Source: Selaginella moellendorffii
Taxonomy: Eukaryota > Streptophyta > Lycopodiopsida > Selaginellales > Selaginellaceae
Reading direction: 5' to 3'
NCBI RefSeq assembly: GCF_000143415.4
Contig: NW_003314262.1
Coordinates: 87,496 to 151,495 of the forward strand
Length of the DNA stretch: 64,000 nt
Shown: positions 1 through 8,690 of the stretch, piece by piece
How positions within the stretch are numbered: position 1 is the stretch's first letter
How the letters are laid out: each line of letters starts with the position of its first letter
Program-made: the position numbers and the translations under genes
Notes under the pieces: model-generated
What the model was told of the DNA's origin: nothing
What the model saw: the letters and a program-made list of their open reading frames with translations, nothing else
Database searches by the model: none

Positions 1-2253
1 AATGGGCATTGCGAGGAGGCATTACATTTCTTTCGCTCTATGGATCTGGAAGGCATCACGGCCGACACAATCACCATCTCGGCCGCCCTCGAGGCATGCA
101 CGAATCAAAAGTCGCTGCGGGAGGGCCGCGCTCTCCACAGCGCCATCGCCAGCCATGAATTCCTGGTCGATTCCATGGTGAAAAACAATCTGGTAAACAT
201 GTATGGAAAGTGTGGAAGCATCGATGATGCACAGTCTGTGTTTGATTCCATCTGGGATAAGAACTTGATCTCCTGGAATGTGATGATCTCCGCGCTCGTC
301 CACAACGAGCGTGGCGAGGCCATCGTTGTCCTCTGGAAGACGATGCTGCTCGAGGGATTCAAACCGGACAAGGTAAGCTTCGTGACCTTCATCGATGCTT
401 GTGCCAACTTAGCCGCTCTTGACGAAGGAATTCTTGCTCACAGGCAAGTTTCCAGCCAGGGATTGGAATCCAATCGAGTCGTCGGCAACACTCTTGTCAA
501 CATGTATGGAAAGTGTGGAAAAGTCGAGCTTGCGAGGGATTTCTTCGAGGGAATGCCGGACAGAGATGCAGTGTCCTGGAACACCATGATCGCTGGTTAC
601 GTCCTCCACAACCACAACGTCGAGGCTCTGGAGCTCTTTAAGTTGATGGATCTAGAGGGCGTTGGAGCGACGAAGGTGACCTTTGTGACGACGCTAGATG
701 CTTGCTGGAAGCTGGATCAGACGAGAGTGATCCACGAAGCCGTGAGAGATAGTGGCCTGGAGATCGACGAGGTCTTGGGGAGAGCTCTCATGAACGCTTA
801 CAGGGCCTGTGGAAGCCTGGACGAAGTGAGACAAGTTTTCGATCAAGTCTCTTTCTCTTCCGGTGGCTACAGTGCGCTTCTCTGGAATGGGCTGCTGTCT
901 TCTTTCTCTTGCTGCGACGACGATCGCTCGGCTGCCAGAGTATTCATTCAGATGCAACTCGAGGGAGTGAAATCGGACAAGCTGACACTCATCTCGATCT
1001 TGGATTCTTGCGTAACTCTCTCGAATCTCAAGCTCGGGGAGATCGTCCACGCCTGCATTGTGGAGCTCGGCCTCGAGCACGAGTTGTTCCTCAGGACAGC
1101 GCTGATCAACATGTACGGTAAGTGTGGCCAGCTCCAGCAAGCTCGGAACCTCTTTGATTCGATGAAAGCCAAAGACTCGGTGGCCTGGAACGCGATGCTC
1201 TCGTCCTACGCTCACAATGGACGGGCTCTGGACGCGATCCATCTCTTTCTTTGCATGGACTTGGAAGGAGAGAAAGTCGACGGCCTCACCATTGCTCGGG
1301 TTTTGGATGCCTGTGGAGAAACCTCCCAAACTATAGCTCTCGCAGAGGAGCTCGGCGAGGGATTTCCCTACGGGGACTTTGATATCCAGATTGGAAACTC
1401 TCTCCTCAACGTCTACGCAAAGTCACGCGACCTGGACGCCGCAAAGTGCCTGTTCGAGAGAATGAAGAACAAAGACGTGGTTTCTTTCAACACCTTGATG
1501 GGAATCTACGCCCAGTTGGGTCTTGACAGTGATTGCGTGAAAACATTCCATGGGATGCAGCTCCAAGGCGTGAGGCCGAACAACATCTCCTACGCAAATG
1601 TTCTCGACGCTTGCTCGAACCTCTCAGCTCTCACTTCCGGCAAAGCAATCCACGAGAGCATGAAAGCGAGTGGAATCACGCCCGATCTCGTCACCGAGAC
1701 GGCGCTCGTCAACATGTATGGCAAATGCGGCGGCTTGGAGCTCGCCTGGAAGATCTTCCAGTCGATGAGAAACCGGCGAGACTTTGTCTCGTGGAACGCG
1801 GTGATCGCCGCGTTTGCCCAGCACGGACATGGAGAACAAACGCTCCAGCTTCTCCGGAGGATGCAGCAAGAGGGTGTCAAGCCCGATGGAATCTCCTTTC
1901 TCGTCACCATGGCGGCTTGCAGCCATGCAGGGTTCCTGGACGAGGCGATCGAGCTGTTCGTGTCCATGGCCACGGATCACTGTCTCCGGCGAGCAGCCAC
2001 GCATCTTGGGTGCATGATCGATTTGCTGGGACGATCGAGCAGGCTGAGTGAGGCCGAGGAGCTCATCCGGAAGCTCCCACCGGACATGGAAGTCCCGGCG
2101 TCGTGGAAGATTTTCCTCAATTCCTGCAAGGAGCAAGGTGATGGCGAGCGAGGGGAGCGAGCAGCAGAGCTCGCGGTGAATTCGCTGCCCGGAGACAAGA
2201 TGCCATACTTGTTGCTGTCCAACTTGTACGTCCAAACGAACAAAAAGTGGTAG
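1..2253 (+). CDS. PLS-class pentatricopeptide repeat (PPR) protein, 5' partial
   Basis: The reading frame is open from base 1 (residues NGHCEEALHFFRSM precede the first in-window Met at 40), so the gene starts upstream. At least 750 residues of tandem PPR units are visible. The diagnostic 'LVNMYGKCG' helix recurs about every 100 residues with variants (NAYRACG, NVYAKSR), typical of P-L-S triplets, and 'SWNAMLSSYAHNG'-like L/S motifs lie between. It is intronless, as most plant PPR genes are. Such proteins bind organellar RNA, one base per repeat, and act in editing or processing in plastids or mitochondria. The targeting peptide would lie outside the window. The C-terminus reaches the start of an E motif (YLLLSNLYVQTNKKW) and stops there, with no E+ or DYW domain, so editing would need a partner carrying a deaminase. 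The stop lies 52 bp before the next start codon. Target RNA is unknown. Confidence 0.93.
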   Translation, partial: NGHCEEALHFFRSMDLEGITADTITISAALEACTNQKSLREGRALHSAIASHEFLVDSMVKNNLVNMYGKCGSIDDAQSVFDSIWDKNLISWNVMISALVHNERGEAIVVLWKTMLLEGFKPDKVSFVTFIDACANLAALDEGILAHRQVSSQGLESNRVVGNTLVNMYGKCGKVELARDFFEGMPDRDAVSWNTMIAGYVLHNHNVEALELFKLMDLEGVGATKVTFVTTLDACWKLDQTRVIHEAVRDSGLEIDEVLGRALMNAYRACGSLDEVRQVFDQVSFSSGGYSALLWNGLLSSFSCCDDDRSAARVFIQMQLEGVKSDKLTLISILDSCVTLSNLKLGEIVHACIVELGLEHELFLRTALINMYGKCGQLQQARNLFDSMKAKDSVAWNAMLSSYAHNGRALDAIHLFLCMDLEGEKVDGLTIARVLDACGETSQTIALAEELGEGFPYGDFDIQIGNSLLNVYAKSRDLDAAKCLFERMKNKDVVSFNTLMGIYAQLGLDSDCVKTFHGMQLQGVRPNNISYANVLDACSNLSALTSGKAIHESMKASGITPDLVTETALVNMYGKCGGLELAWKIFQSMRNRRDFVSWNAVIAAFAQHGHGEQTLQLLRRMQQEGVKPDGISFLVTMAACSHAGFLDEAIELFVSMATDHCLRRAATHLGCMIDLLGRSSRLSEAEELIRKLPPDMEVPASWKIFLNSCKEQGDGERGERAAELAVNSLPGDKMPYLLLSNLYVQTNKKW

Positions 2254-2305
2254 AGAATATCCGGGTATTTGGAGGTAGGGCAGGGGTTTTAGCTTTGGGG
2301 AAGAA

Positions 2306-3108
2306 ATGGTAAAGCGTTCTGCGTGTGTGTGCATTCAGCGATCATTCCCTTGTGCAGGTTAAGAAGAAGACGATTCGGCAGAAAGTGCGTGAGAAATCCG
2401 CAAAAGTCCAGGTCCGTTTTTCTTTGTGTTTTTGGGTTTGCGGTTTCGATTTTGATTTTTCGTTCCAGGAAAAGAAAACCCAAGAAGAGAACGAGACAAA
2501 GTAGACACTGCATGGATGTGATCTGGTTTATCTTGTAACTCTTTACTTCTTTTCTTGTTTTAGGAATGTGGAAGCTGAAAGAGAAATCAAGCTGAGTGTC
2601 AGGAGGAAACTGGCGAAACAAGAGCGGTTTCTAGCAAGTGAGTGTACTTCTTTCTGCAAATGCTTGTTTTACTTCTCTTTTCTTTCAGAATTGCGAGAGA
2701 CACAGACTGCGTTGGCCAAGGCAAAGGTAGCGAGCTGAAATATTCTTGTGTGAAGTTTTAACAGTCCAGACTTCCAGAAGAAATCAAAGCCAAAACGAAG
2801 AAACACAAGAACAACTCTGCAGGATTTATCTTCACTGGGAGAGTTTCTCCCTGACGTTCCAAACCAGCAGCGAGTTTGCACCAAGAAATCTAACATGAGA
2901 CAAAAGCATCGACAACAGCTCATGTAAGCAGTCATTTCTCTGCACTTTTCTCAATTTCTGATCAGATACGTTACCACACAGAATCAGAGAAACGAAGCAG
3001 CTGGCAGCTGTTTTATCACATCCACAGTTTCAACAAGATCCCTATGCAGCAGTGCACCAGCATCTTGTGAACACAGTTCCAGAATATGATCACAAAAAAG
3101 CAAAGTAG
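2306..3108 (+). CDS. SLX9: SLX9-like ribosome biogenesis protein (7 exons, 157 aa)
   Basis: Spliced by eye; all junctions are GT-AG and all phases close. Exons: 2306-2308 (ATG alone), 2358-2411, 2469-2500, 2564-2637, 2689-2726, 2778-2923, 2982-3108 (TAG). Introns are about 50-65 bp. The product begins MVKKKTIRQKVREK, has a Lys/Glu-rich helical first half, then a basic KKSKPKRRNTR patch, then LQDLSSLGEFLPDV, and ends with HPQFQQDPYAAVHQHL. The last two blocks resemble the conserved C-terminal half of SLX9/FAM207A proteins, including the human-type pattern of a basic loop, RQQLL and a terminal 'P..A..P..AI...L' helix. SLX9 acts in the nucleolus in 40S pre-ribosome maturation and export. The family call rests on remembered motifs; the gene structure itself is firm. 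The start-codon exon ends exactly at ATG. Confidence 0.75.
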
Positions 3109-3304
3109 CAGCATCATTGTCTTTCTTAAAAGAACCTAAAGCCCTAAACCCAATACACGTAGATTTAATCAAATTCAAACAAACATTCCTTGTCTTTTTT
3201 CATACCAAATTATGTTTATAGTCAACAAATAATAATGAAGCTTAATATTAAACAATAATAAAAATACAATATAAAGAGAACAATATTTATCCAGTTATTC
3301 AAAT
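3109..3304. other. SLX9 3' flank and entry into AT-rich segment
   Basis: No gene is seen. Composition changes from host-like to strongly AT-rich near 3180, taken as the approximate left edge of the Helitron-bearing segment. A CCTAAAGCCCTAAACCC stretch at about 3136-3152 is telomere-like but too short to call. Confidence 0.4.
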
Positions 3305-3712
3305 ATGGCTGCATTTTATATTTCTATGTTTCTAGTTTTACCACATGTAAATTGCTATTTTCATGTAGAGCAATCTTTAAATACATATAAAGAAATGAAT
3401 AACTCAATTACTACAAATCAAACAGACTACATTAATGATTATGATTGGGCTCCTCAAATGATAAGTGAAGTTGAAAGATGTAATAAATATGGAAATGCAA
3501 TTGTATGGCGTTATGGTAATGTTTTTAAAAGTAAAGGATATAGTCATATTTTCTATGATGAATGTAGTTTTACATTGCATAATCAATATTTTATAGGAGT
3601 TACTTTTAATGGATATGGATATTTTCAAACTGATGGATGGTATGGATGGCAAAATTGGGCATTTACTGGAACTTGGAAACGTATAAACAATCAAATTGTT
3701 GAATTTTCTTAA
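3305..3712 (+). CDS. Hypothetical small protein with putative signal peptide (135 aa), AT-rich codons
   Basis: An intact single-exon frame starts ATG GCT GCA and ends TAA. Residues 1-18 (MAAFYISMFLVLPHVNCY) look like a cleavable signal peptide. The mature part has NxT/NxS sites (NNSITTNQT) and an aromatic, Trp/Tyr/Gly-rich second half (GYGYFQTDGWYGWQNWAF) suggestive of a small secreted beta-rich domain. Codon choice is extremely AT-biased, unlike the neighbouring PPR and SLX9 genes, and a TATAAAG box lies near 3270. It lies inside the AT-rich Helitron-bearing block, so it may be captured cargo or part of transferred DNA. I do not recognise a family. An intact 135-codon frame in such AT-rich DNA is unlikely by chance, which favours a real, fairly recent gene. 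Confidence 0.5.
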   Translation: MAAFYISMFLVLPHVNCYFHVEQSLNTYKEMNNSITTNQTDYINDYDWAPQMISEVERCNKYGNAIVWRYGNVFKSKGYSHIFYDECSFTLHNQYFIGVTFNGYGYFQTDGWYGWQNWAFTGTWKRINNQIVEFS

Positions 3713-4689
3713 AACTTGTTAAAGTTCATTATACAATAAAGTTTTACAAGTCTATTCTATAAAGTTACAATAAAAGTTAAATATTTGAAAATTTAACAGA
3801 AATTATATGTATCATTTAAAAAGAGATATTAAAATTATTAAAATCTTTTTAATAAAACATTGGATAAATGGCTTTTTAGTAATAAAATATTGAATTTTAA
3901 TTTTTAAAATATATTTATATTAACTTGTACAAAATGTGAGTTCTAGTTAGCTAAAGCTTTATCTCAAAATTGTTTAAATTTAACTTTATTTTATAAACAT
4001 ATTCATATATAAAATAATGAAAATTCGAAAATTATTGGTTTGTTTAAACATAACTTGAAAGGAGAGGGTGGTAGAATATTCTTTGATATTCTGGAATATT
4101 TACTATTTAATGGTTGTTATTCTTTAATCTTGTATTTATAATTTATAAACATGTTTATAATTTATAAGCTTTTATAAATGCTTCCTAGTATATTCAAGTT
4201 TATTCTAACATATTATGGTCGATATGGAATATGATTAGTTTTGTGTTTAAAATTATAAACATGTTATAATTATGAAGTTCCAATTGATCAATTGGATTAA
4301 TAAATAATACAAAAATTAAGCAAACAAAGCATTCATACATGCAACACACATGAAATTATTCATAGACTAATACTTGCCCAACATATGCTATCTTGTTAGC
4401 AAATACTGTTTTGAATGTTATAGTTATAATACAAACCTTTCAAGACCATTTTTTGAAATCAGAATTGGAGTATTCTAGATAGGCCTTTGTTTGTTCATAA
4501 GACTTATATCAAGAATTTCTTTCAATGCTACAAACAATGTATGGAGCAAGAATCAAATTAAAGAGGAAATTGGTGGAGGTGAAAATACTTAATATAAAAC
4601 TTCTTTATATACTGTATTGATAGTGAAAGTAAAAAGGATTTATTATCCTTGGAGTGATGTGTTTTATACTTTAATACCTAGTCTTGCTA

Positions 4690-5124
4690 GTGATGTGCAT
4701 CTTGATAAAGCTAGCCATAGATGAAAACTGGATGTGGTCAGTGTATTCTGACTTGATCAAATGTTTAGCCCTTACACTTAGAGATTGTAAGGAAATAATT
4801 GGAAATTTTCTTCTAAACATTTTAAATGGAATTTCTGTCTGAACATGTGAGTGTGATTTGAGGGATGAAAGCTCACATACCTTTGAATTGGCTTAATACA
4901 ATTTCATAGTCTAGAACTATTAGTAAGGATGTTTAAGGATGAGGTGTGTACCATTACATAGTCTAAATGATGGACATATATTCTTTTATAGAATAAAGAT
5001 AACACCTTCTTTAAGCAAAAGTTTATATGGTGGAAGAATAAGAGTAATGGAATTTAGAAATTCAATTAGAATTTTTTTTAGATGTTTAGTATTAAAAAAG
5101 TTAACACTTTCATGAATGTGTAAA
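4690..5124 (-). pseudogene. Helitron helicase, C-terminal part (decayed)
   Basis: Reading the minus strand from 5124 leftward gives blocks matching the C-terminal part of Helitron Pif1-like helicases: LLLKEGVIFIL, then RLCNGTHLILKHPY (about 4945-4975), then EIPFKMFRRKFPI (about 4800-4838). In intact helicases these correspond to the 'LRLKVG..IMLLRN', 'GLCNGTRL' and 'PFKLKRRQFP' motifs. Several stops interrupt the frame. The order and strand are what is expected if this directly followed the helicase fragment ending at 52438. Confidence 0.7.
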
Positions 5125-6273
5125 TATAGCACATGTGATTTTCACCCTTTATTTTATAGTGATTTACCATAGGATAACTATGAAGTGGAACATAAACCCT
5201 CTATGTGCCACATCATATGCCACGTGCCATATGCCACATGTCTAAGGACAGTGGTGTGGAACCCGAGTTTCAAAGCTTTGGGTCATTAAACAAAGGTATG
5301 AAGCCAAACTCCTAAGTATAGAGCCAAGGAGCAATGGAATCCGACCATGGAGCAACTCCCAAGCATATAGCCCAAGGAACGAAGGGACAAGAGCACAAAA
5401 TGACTTGGAACAGTTCTAGAACATCTAGCATCCCAATGCTAGGACCAACATGCAAAACGAAGCCAAACAAAGTTTAGTGCTATTTTAGCATACCGATAGC
5501 CTAACGTGAGAATATGAGTACTCCACCAACTAACATGGTATGGAACTTGAGCTTAGACCCAAGCTAAACACAGAACAAAGACAGGCACGCAAGCAAAAGC
5601 TAAATTATGCCTCAGGTTGGTCAACTATGCCCAACCTACCCACTATCCTTACTATATAATTGGAACCCTTCATAGTGCGCCCCCCAACCCCTGCCCCCCT
5701 TCTTTGAGGAACATACGCTTTGGGCTTTCACCCTAAGCCTCCCTTAGTACTAGGAGTTGGGATAAACTTAAAACTTACTAAATATAGAATGTCTTTAAAT
5801 TGCCAATTTGGATAAGGGATGAATACCATTGTGTTTAAGATAATCTCTACATTCTGTAGATATGCCAAATGAGCAAATCTAGACACTTTCCATAAATAGC
5901 ATTTGGGATTGGATTGAGACTAACAAAAAGGGCATAATAGCGAGGGTGTTTGGTAAATACGGTAAGTTATCATCTAGCGATATTAAGAAACTAGTCTCAA
6001 TACACGAGGGTTTTTATCACTAGCTAGTGTAAGACATAACGAGATGGGAGCTCTTTACTGGGCTAAGTATACTTAGCTAATAGCACGTAGGAATTTTGTC
6101 CTTATGCTCATTTGGTCTAAATACACTCAAAATGCCCAATTAACTCCACTAGCACAAAAGGGACTGATAAAGGGTTTAGCAATACTGACATCCTGCTATC
6201 ATGGCAGTAAAGAAAAATATCCAAAAGGACAACTGACAAGTAATTTTCGATACCTGAAGTCACGTTTGTGACA
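5125..6273 (-). repeat. B1 left LTR (3' LTR on minus strand)
   Basis: It aligns along its length with the B2 LTR at 29508-30643: a start TATAGCACATG corresponding to TGTAGCGCACG, then GTGATTTACCATAGGATAAC, and an end GTGACA before the CTCTTCCCCCCTTAGGG polypurine complement. It carries the shared GCTTTGGGCTTTCACCC block near 5716-5733 and a C-rich tract just before it. It is more diverged than the B2 LTR, consistent with an older insertion. The first dinucleotide is TA instead of TG. Confidence 0.75.
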
Positions 6274-6486
6274 CTCTTCCCCCCTTAGGGAAGATTGATG
6301 TCCTCATTGATATATATTCTAATCTAGAATATTGTTAAGGAAATAACTTCACAAAAAGTTCACGGTATTCACTTTGTGAGAAATGCACCAATTTAAATGA
6401 GTTAGGCTAACCTCTTTGTCTAATGCAAATGCGCTACCAACTCAGACACATTTCGGCCATCACCGACAAAAAAATGACTAGTGGAG

Positions 6487-7817
6487 TGTGAGACACAAAA
6501 TCCCTAGGCCCCAAAGTGGAGCTGGAAGGGTGCCACGTGGTAGTGGCCGAAGTGAAAGCCAAACGAGCATAACACGTTTGGACCGAAAGCTCCGACTTGA
6601 AAAGTTGAGAGCGGGAGTGGAACTCCCAACAAAGGGCTCGAGGAATGAGCACGAAGCTAGCAATAAGCAAGGCTCCAAAAAAAGGACCCAAAAGGACCAA
6701 CACATGACACGTGGAAGAGTCTGAGATGGACCCGAGATGGATCCGAGTTGGAGTCTGAGATGGATCTGAGAAGGACCCGAGATGGAGTCCGAGATGGACT
6801 CAAGATGGATCCGAGTTGGAGTCTGAGGTGGAGTCCGAGATGGACCCGAGAAGGACCCGAGATGGATCCAAGTTGGAGTCTGAGGTGGAGTCCAAGATGG
6901 ACCCGAGATGGAGTCCGAGATGGAGTCTGAGATGGACCCAAGATGGAGTCCGAGATGGACCCGAGATGGAGTCCGAGATGGAGTCCGAGATGGACCGAGA
7001 CGGAGTTCGAGATGGAGTCCGAGATGGAATCCGAGATGGAGTCCGAGAAGGACCCGAGATGGAATCCGAGGTCGAGACCGAGACTGGGACTGAGACTGAG
7101 ACCGGGACCGAGACCGGGACCGAGATCGGGACCGAGATCGGGACCGAGACCAAGGCTGAGGCCAAGACCGAGCCCGAGTTTGAGTCCGAGTCCGAGTCCG
7201 AGTTCGAGTCTGAAAGGGTGAAAGCCCAAAGCATTCATCTCCTAGACCCTGGGGGGTTTGGTGAGCTCCAAAAGTATAGTAAGGGGGAGGACTACAGTGG
7301 AGCCAGTTTGGCTAGGAAAGGCCAGTTTGGCCTAGGAAGGCTGTACCCAATGTTGGGTGATGAGCTGCCCACTGGGAAGTCTAAGACTAAAGTGAACATG
7401 GACCGACAAGCGGGGTAGCTTGGTGAAGTGTTCAAGAGCCAGCTCTAGTTCCCCTGGGAGATCGACTAGTCGATGCTCCCAGTCCAAGTGTGGGTGGCAC
7501 TACCTACTTGGATACCTAGCGTGGCTCAACAGAACCTCGCTCTAAGCCCATGGCTAGAGCACCTAAAGGCGGAAGGTGGGGAAAGTACCTACGGGGCTCG
7601 CGTAAGGCCGCGGTGTTCCGAAATGTTGCCCTAAAGTCCCAAACTAGGGAAAGGAGGAGGAGCAGTCCTCTAGTGTAGTGACTAAGGATACAGTCACATG
7701 GTGAGGAAGACCTAGAGGACAATGGGACTGAGTGGCCGGGCCTACGGGCCTTGATCTAGTGGCAGTGTTGGCGAACATGGCCATGGACAGAAAAGGGACT
7801 TGGTAGGAACTGATAAA
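6487..7817 (+). repeat. A1 5' LTR, first segment
   Basis: It matches 37378 to about 38768 of the A1 3' LTR nearly throughout: TGTGAGACACAAAATCC start, tandem array at 6719-7213, then GGGTGAAAGCCCAAAGC, CCAAAAGTATAGTAAGG and AGGGACTTGGTAGGAACTGA. It is cut at 7817 by transposon T and resumes at 20350. Confidence 0.88.
6719..7213 (+). repeat. 12/6-bp tandem array in A1 5' LTR
   Basis: Three zones follow each other: GAGTCCGAGATG and GACCCGAGATG units, then GAGACC/GGGACC hexamers, then GAGTCC hexamers. Because the period is a multiple of three and lacks stops, long but spurious reading frames appear on both strands. The same zone order recurs at 20790-21196, 26452-26845 and 37610-38185 with different unit numbers. 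Confidence 0.92.
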
Positions 7818-7841
7818 AAGCTCTATTTCGTTAAAGTGGGA
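7818..7841 (+). repeat. T left terminal inverted repeat
   Basis: The 24 bp starting AAGCTCTATTTCGTTAAAGT match the reverse complement of 20326-20349 with one mismatch (G versus A at position 13). They are immediately preceded by TAAA. Confidence 0.88.
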
Positions 7842-8690
7842 TTTATTCAGTAAAATGGGACTAGGTACAAATTTTCAAGTATTTGAAAATGATGTGAAAT
7901 TATATGTTTTTTGTCCAGGGGCTAGACATATCTGGGGCATGGTGACTAGCGCGGTGACTTTGTGTCCAGACTGAGTCCATCTGGTTGTATAATAAATCTC
8001 ATTGTCAAAGTGAACAAGCCGAATCTGAAGTTAAAGAAGAGCGATGGCATGCGCGCACACACTATTTGTTTGTTCATTGAGCGTGTGGTGAGCTTTCCAA
8101 GATGAACGTCATTCCTATTAGCCAGACATATAACCTAATGGTGAGAACATTTAGATATTATTCAATGTTATCTTTTTCTAACGAATCTAATTGTGAAGGT
8201 GTAGCAAGAGGCATTGCTAGTCTGGAGAAGTCATTTAACTCATTTGACCCTTAGTGTATTTTCATGAAACTAAATAACATTCATATTATTAAGGAATTTC
8301 TCTAGTACCTTTTTTTTACGACATAGAGGCTTGCATTTCTTTCAAAGGTGATTTAGTAAAAGGCCTAAGGGCACATGCCATTCTATTTCTCAGACCAGTA
8401 TTAAGATATACTAGTGCAAAGGGAAAAAGGTATTTGGTGATCAAGTAAATGGCATGAGGGCACATGCCATTATAAGCCTAAGCACTAGTGGACACCTCCT
8501 TTTTGGTGTCACGCCTCACGCCATCATGCCATGCCATCACACCTCCTCTGATTCAGATTCGGATTGTTCACCTTGAAATAAAATACATTAGAAACTTAGT
8601 AAAGGAATATTAATGAATCTCACCTTGAACCCGGGTTATGAATGCTCTTGCTGCATCTCTTGCATGGTCTGGCAAGGTGATGGTGGCACT
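7842..8690. other. T left subterminal region
   Basis: No gene is seen. It holds palindrome copies or half copies at 8362-8382, 8449-8470 and about 8507-8545, and probably the 3' flank of the minus-strand gene. Confidence 0.5.

Larger units (their letters stand above)
3180..5124 (-). mobile_element. Left half of an AT-rich Helitron segment, interrupted by LTR element B1
   Basis: This AT-rich block ends exactly where the B1 LTR begins, and its partner is the AT-rich block at 52438 to about 55980. On the minus strand the last part reads as Helitron helicase C-terminus (see 4690-5124), which continues the helicase running off 52438. The two blocks therefore look like one element split by B1. The 3' terminus (CTRR preceded by a hairpin on the minus strand) was not found, so the outer border near 3180 is set only by composition. 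Between 3713 and about 4690 I see no convincing gene; the sequence is AT-rich and full of stops, with a polyadenylation-like AATAAA near 3735. Confidence 0.55.

Noticed and set aside
6657-7418. Long reading frames on both strands over the arrays (also at 20503-21473, 26183-27118 and 37211-38344), with SPRWSPRWTRDGVRDG- or ESEMESEM-type repeats
   Set aside because: They are produced by 6/12-bp periodic, stop-free arrays inside LTRs and are open in several frames at once; no start, codon bias or conserved flank supports a protein.
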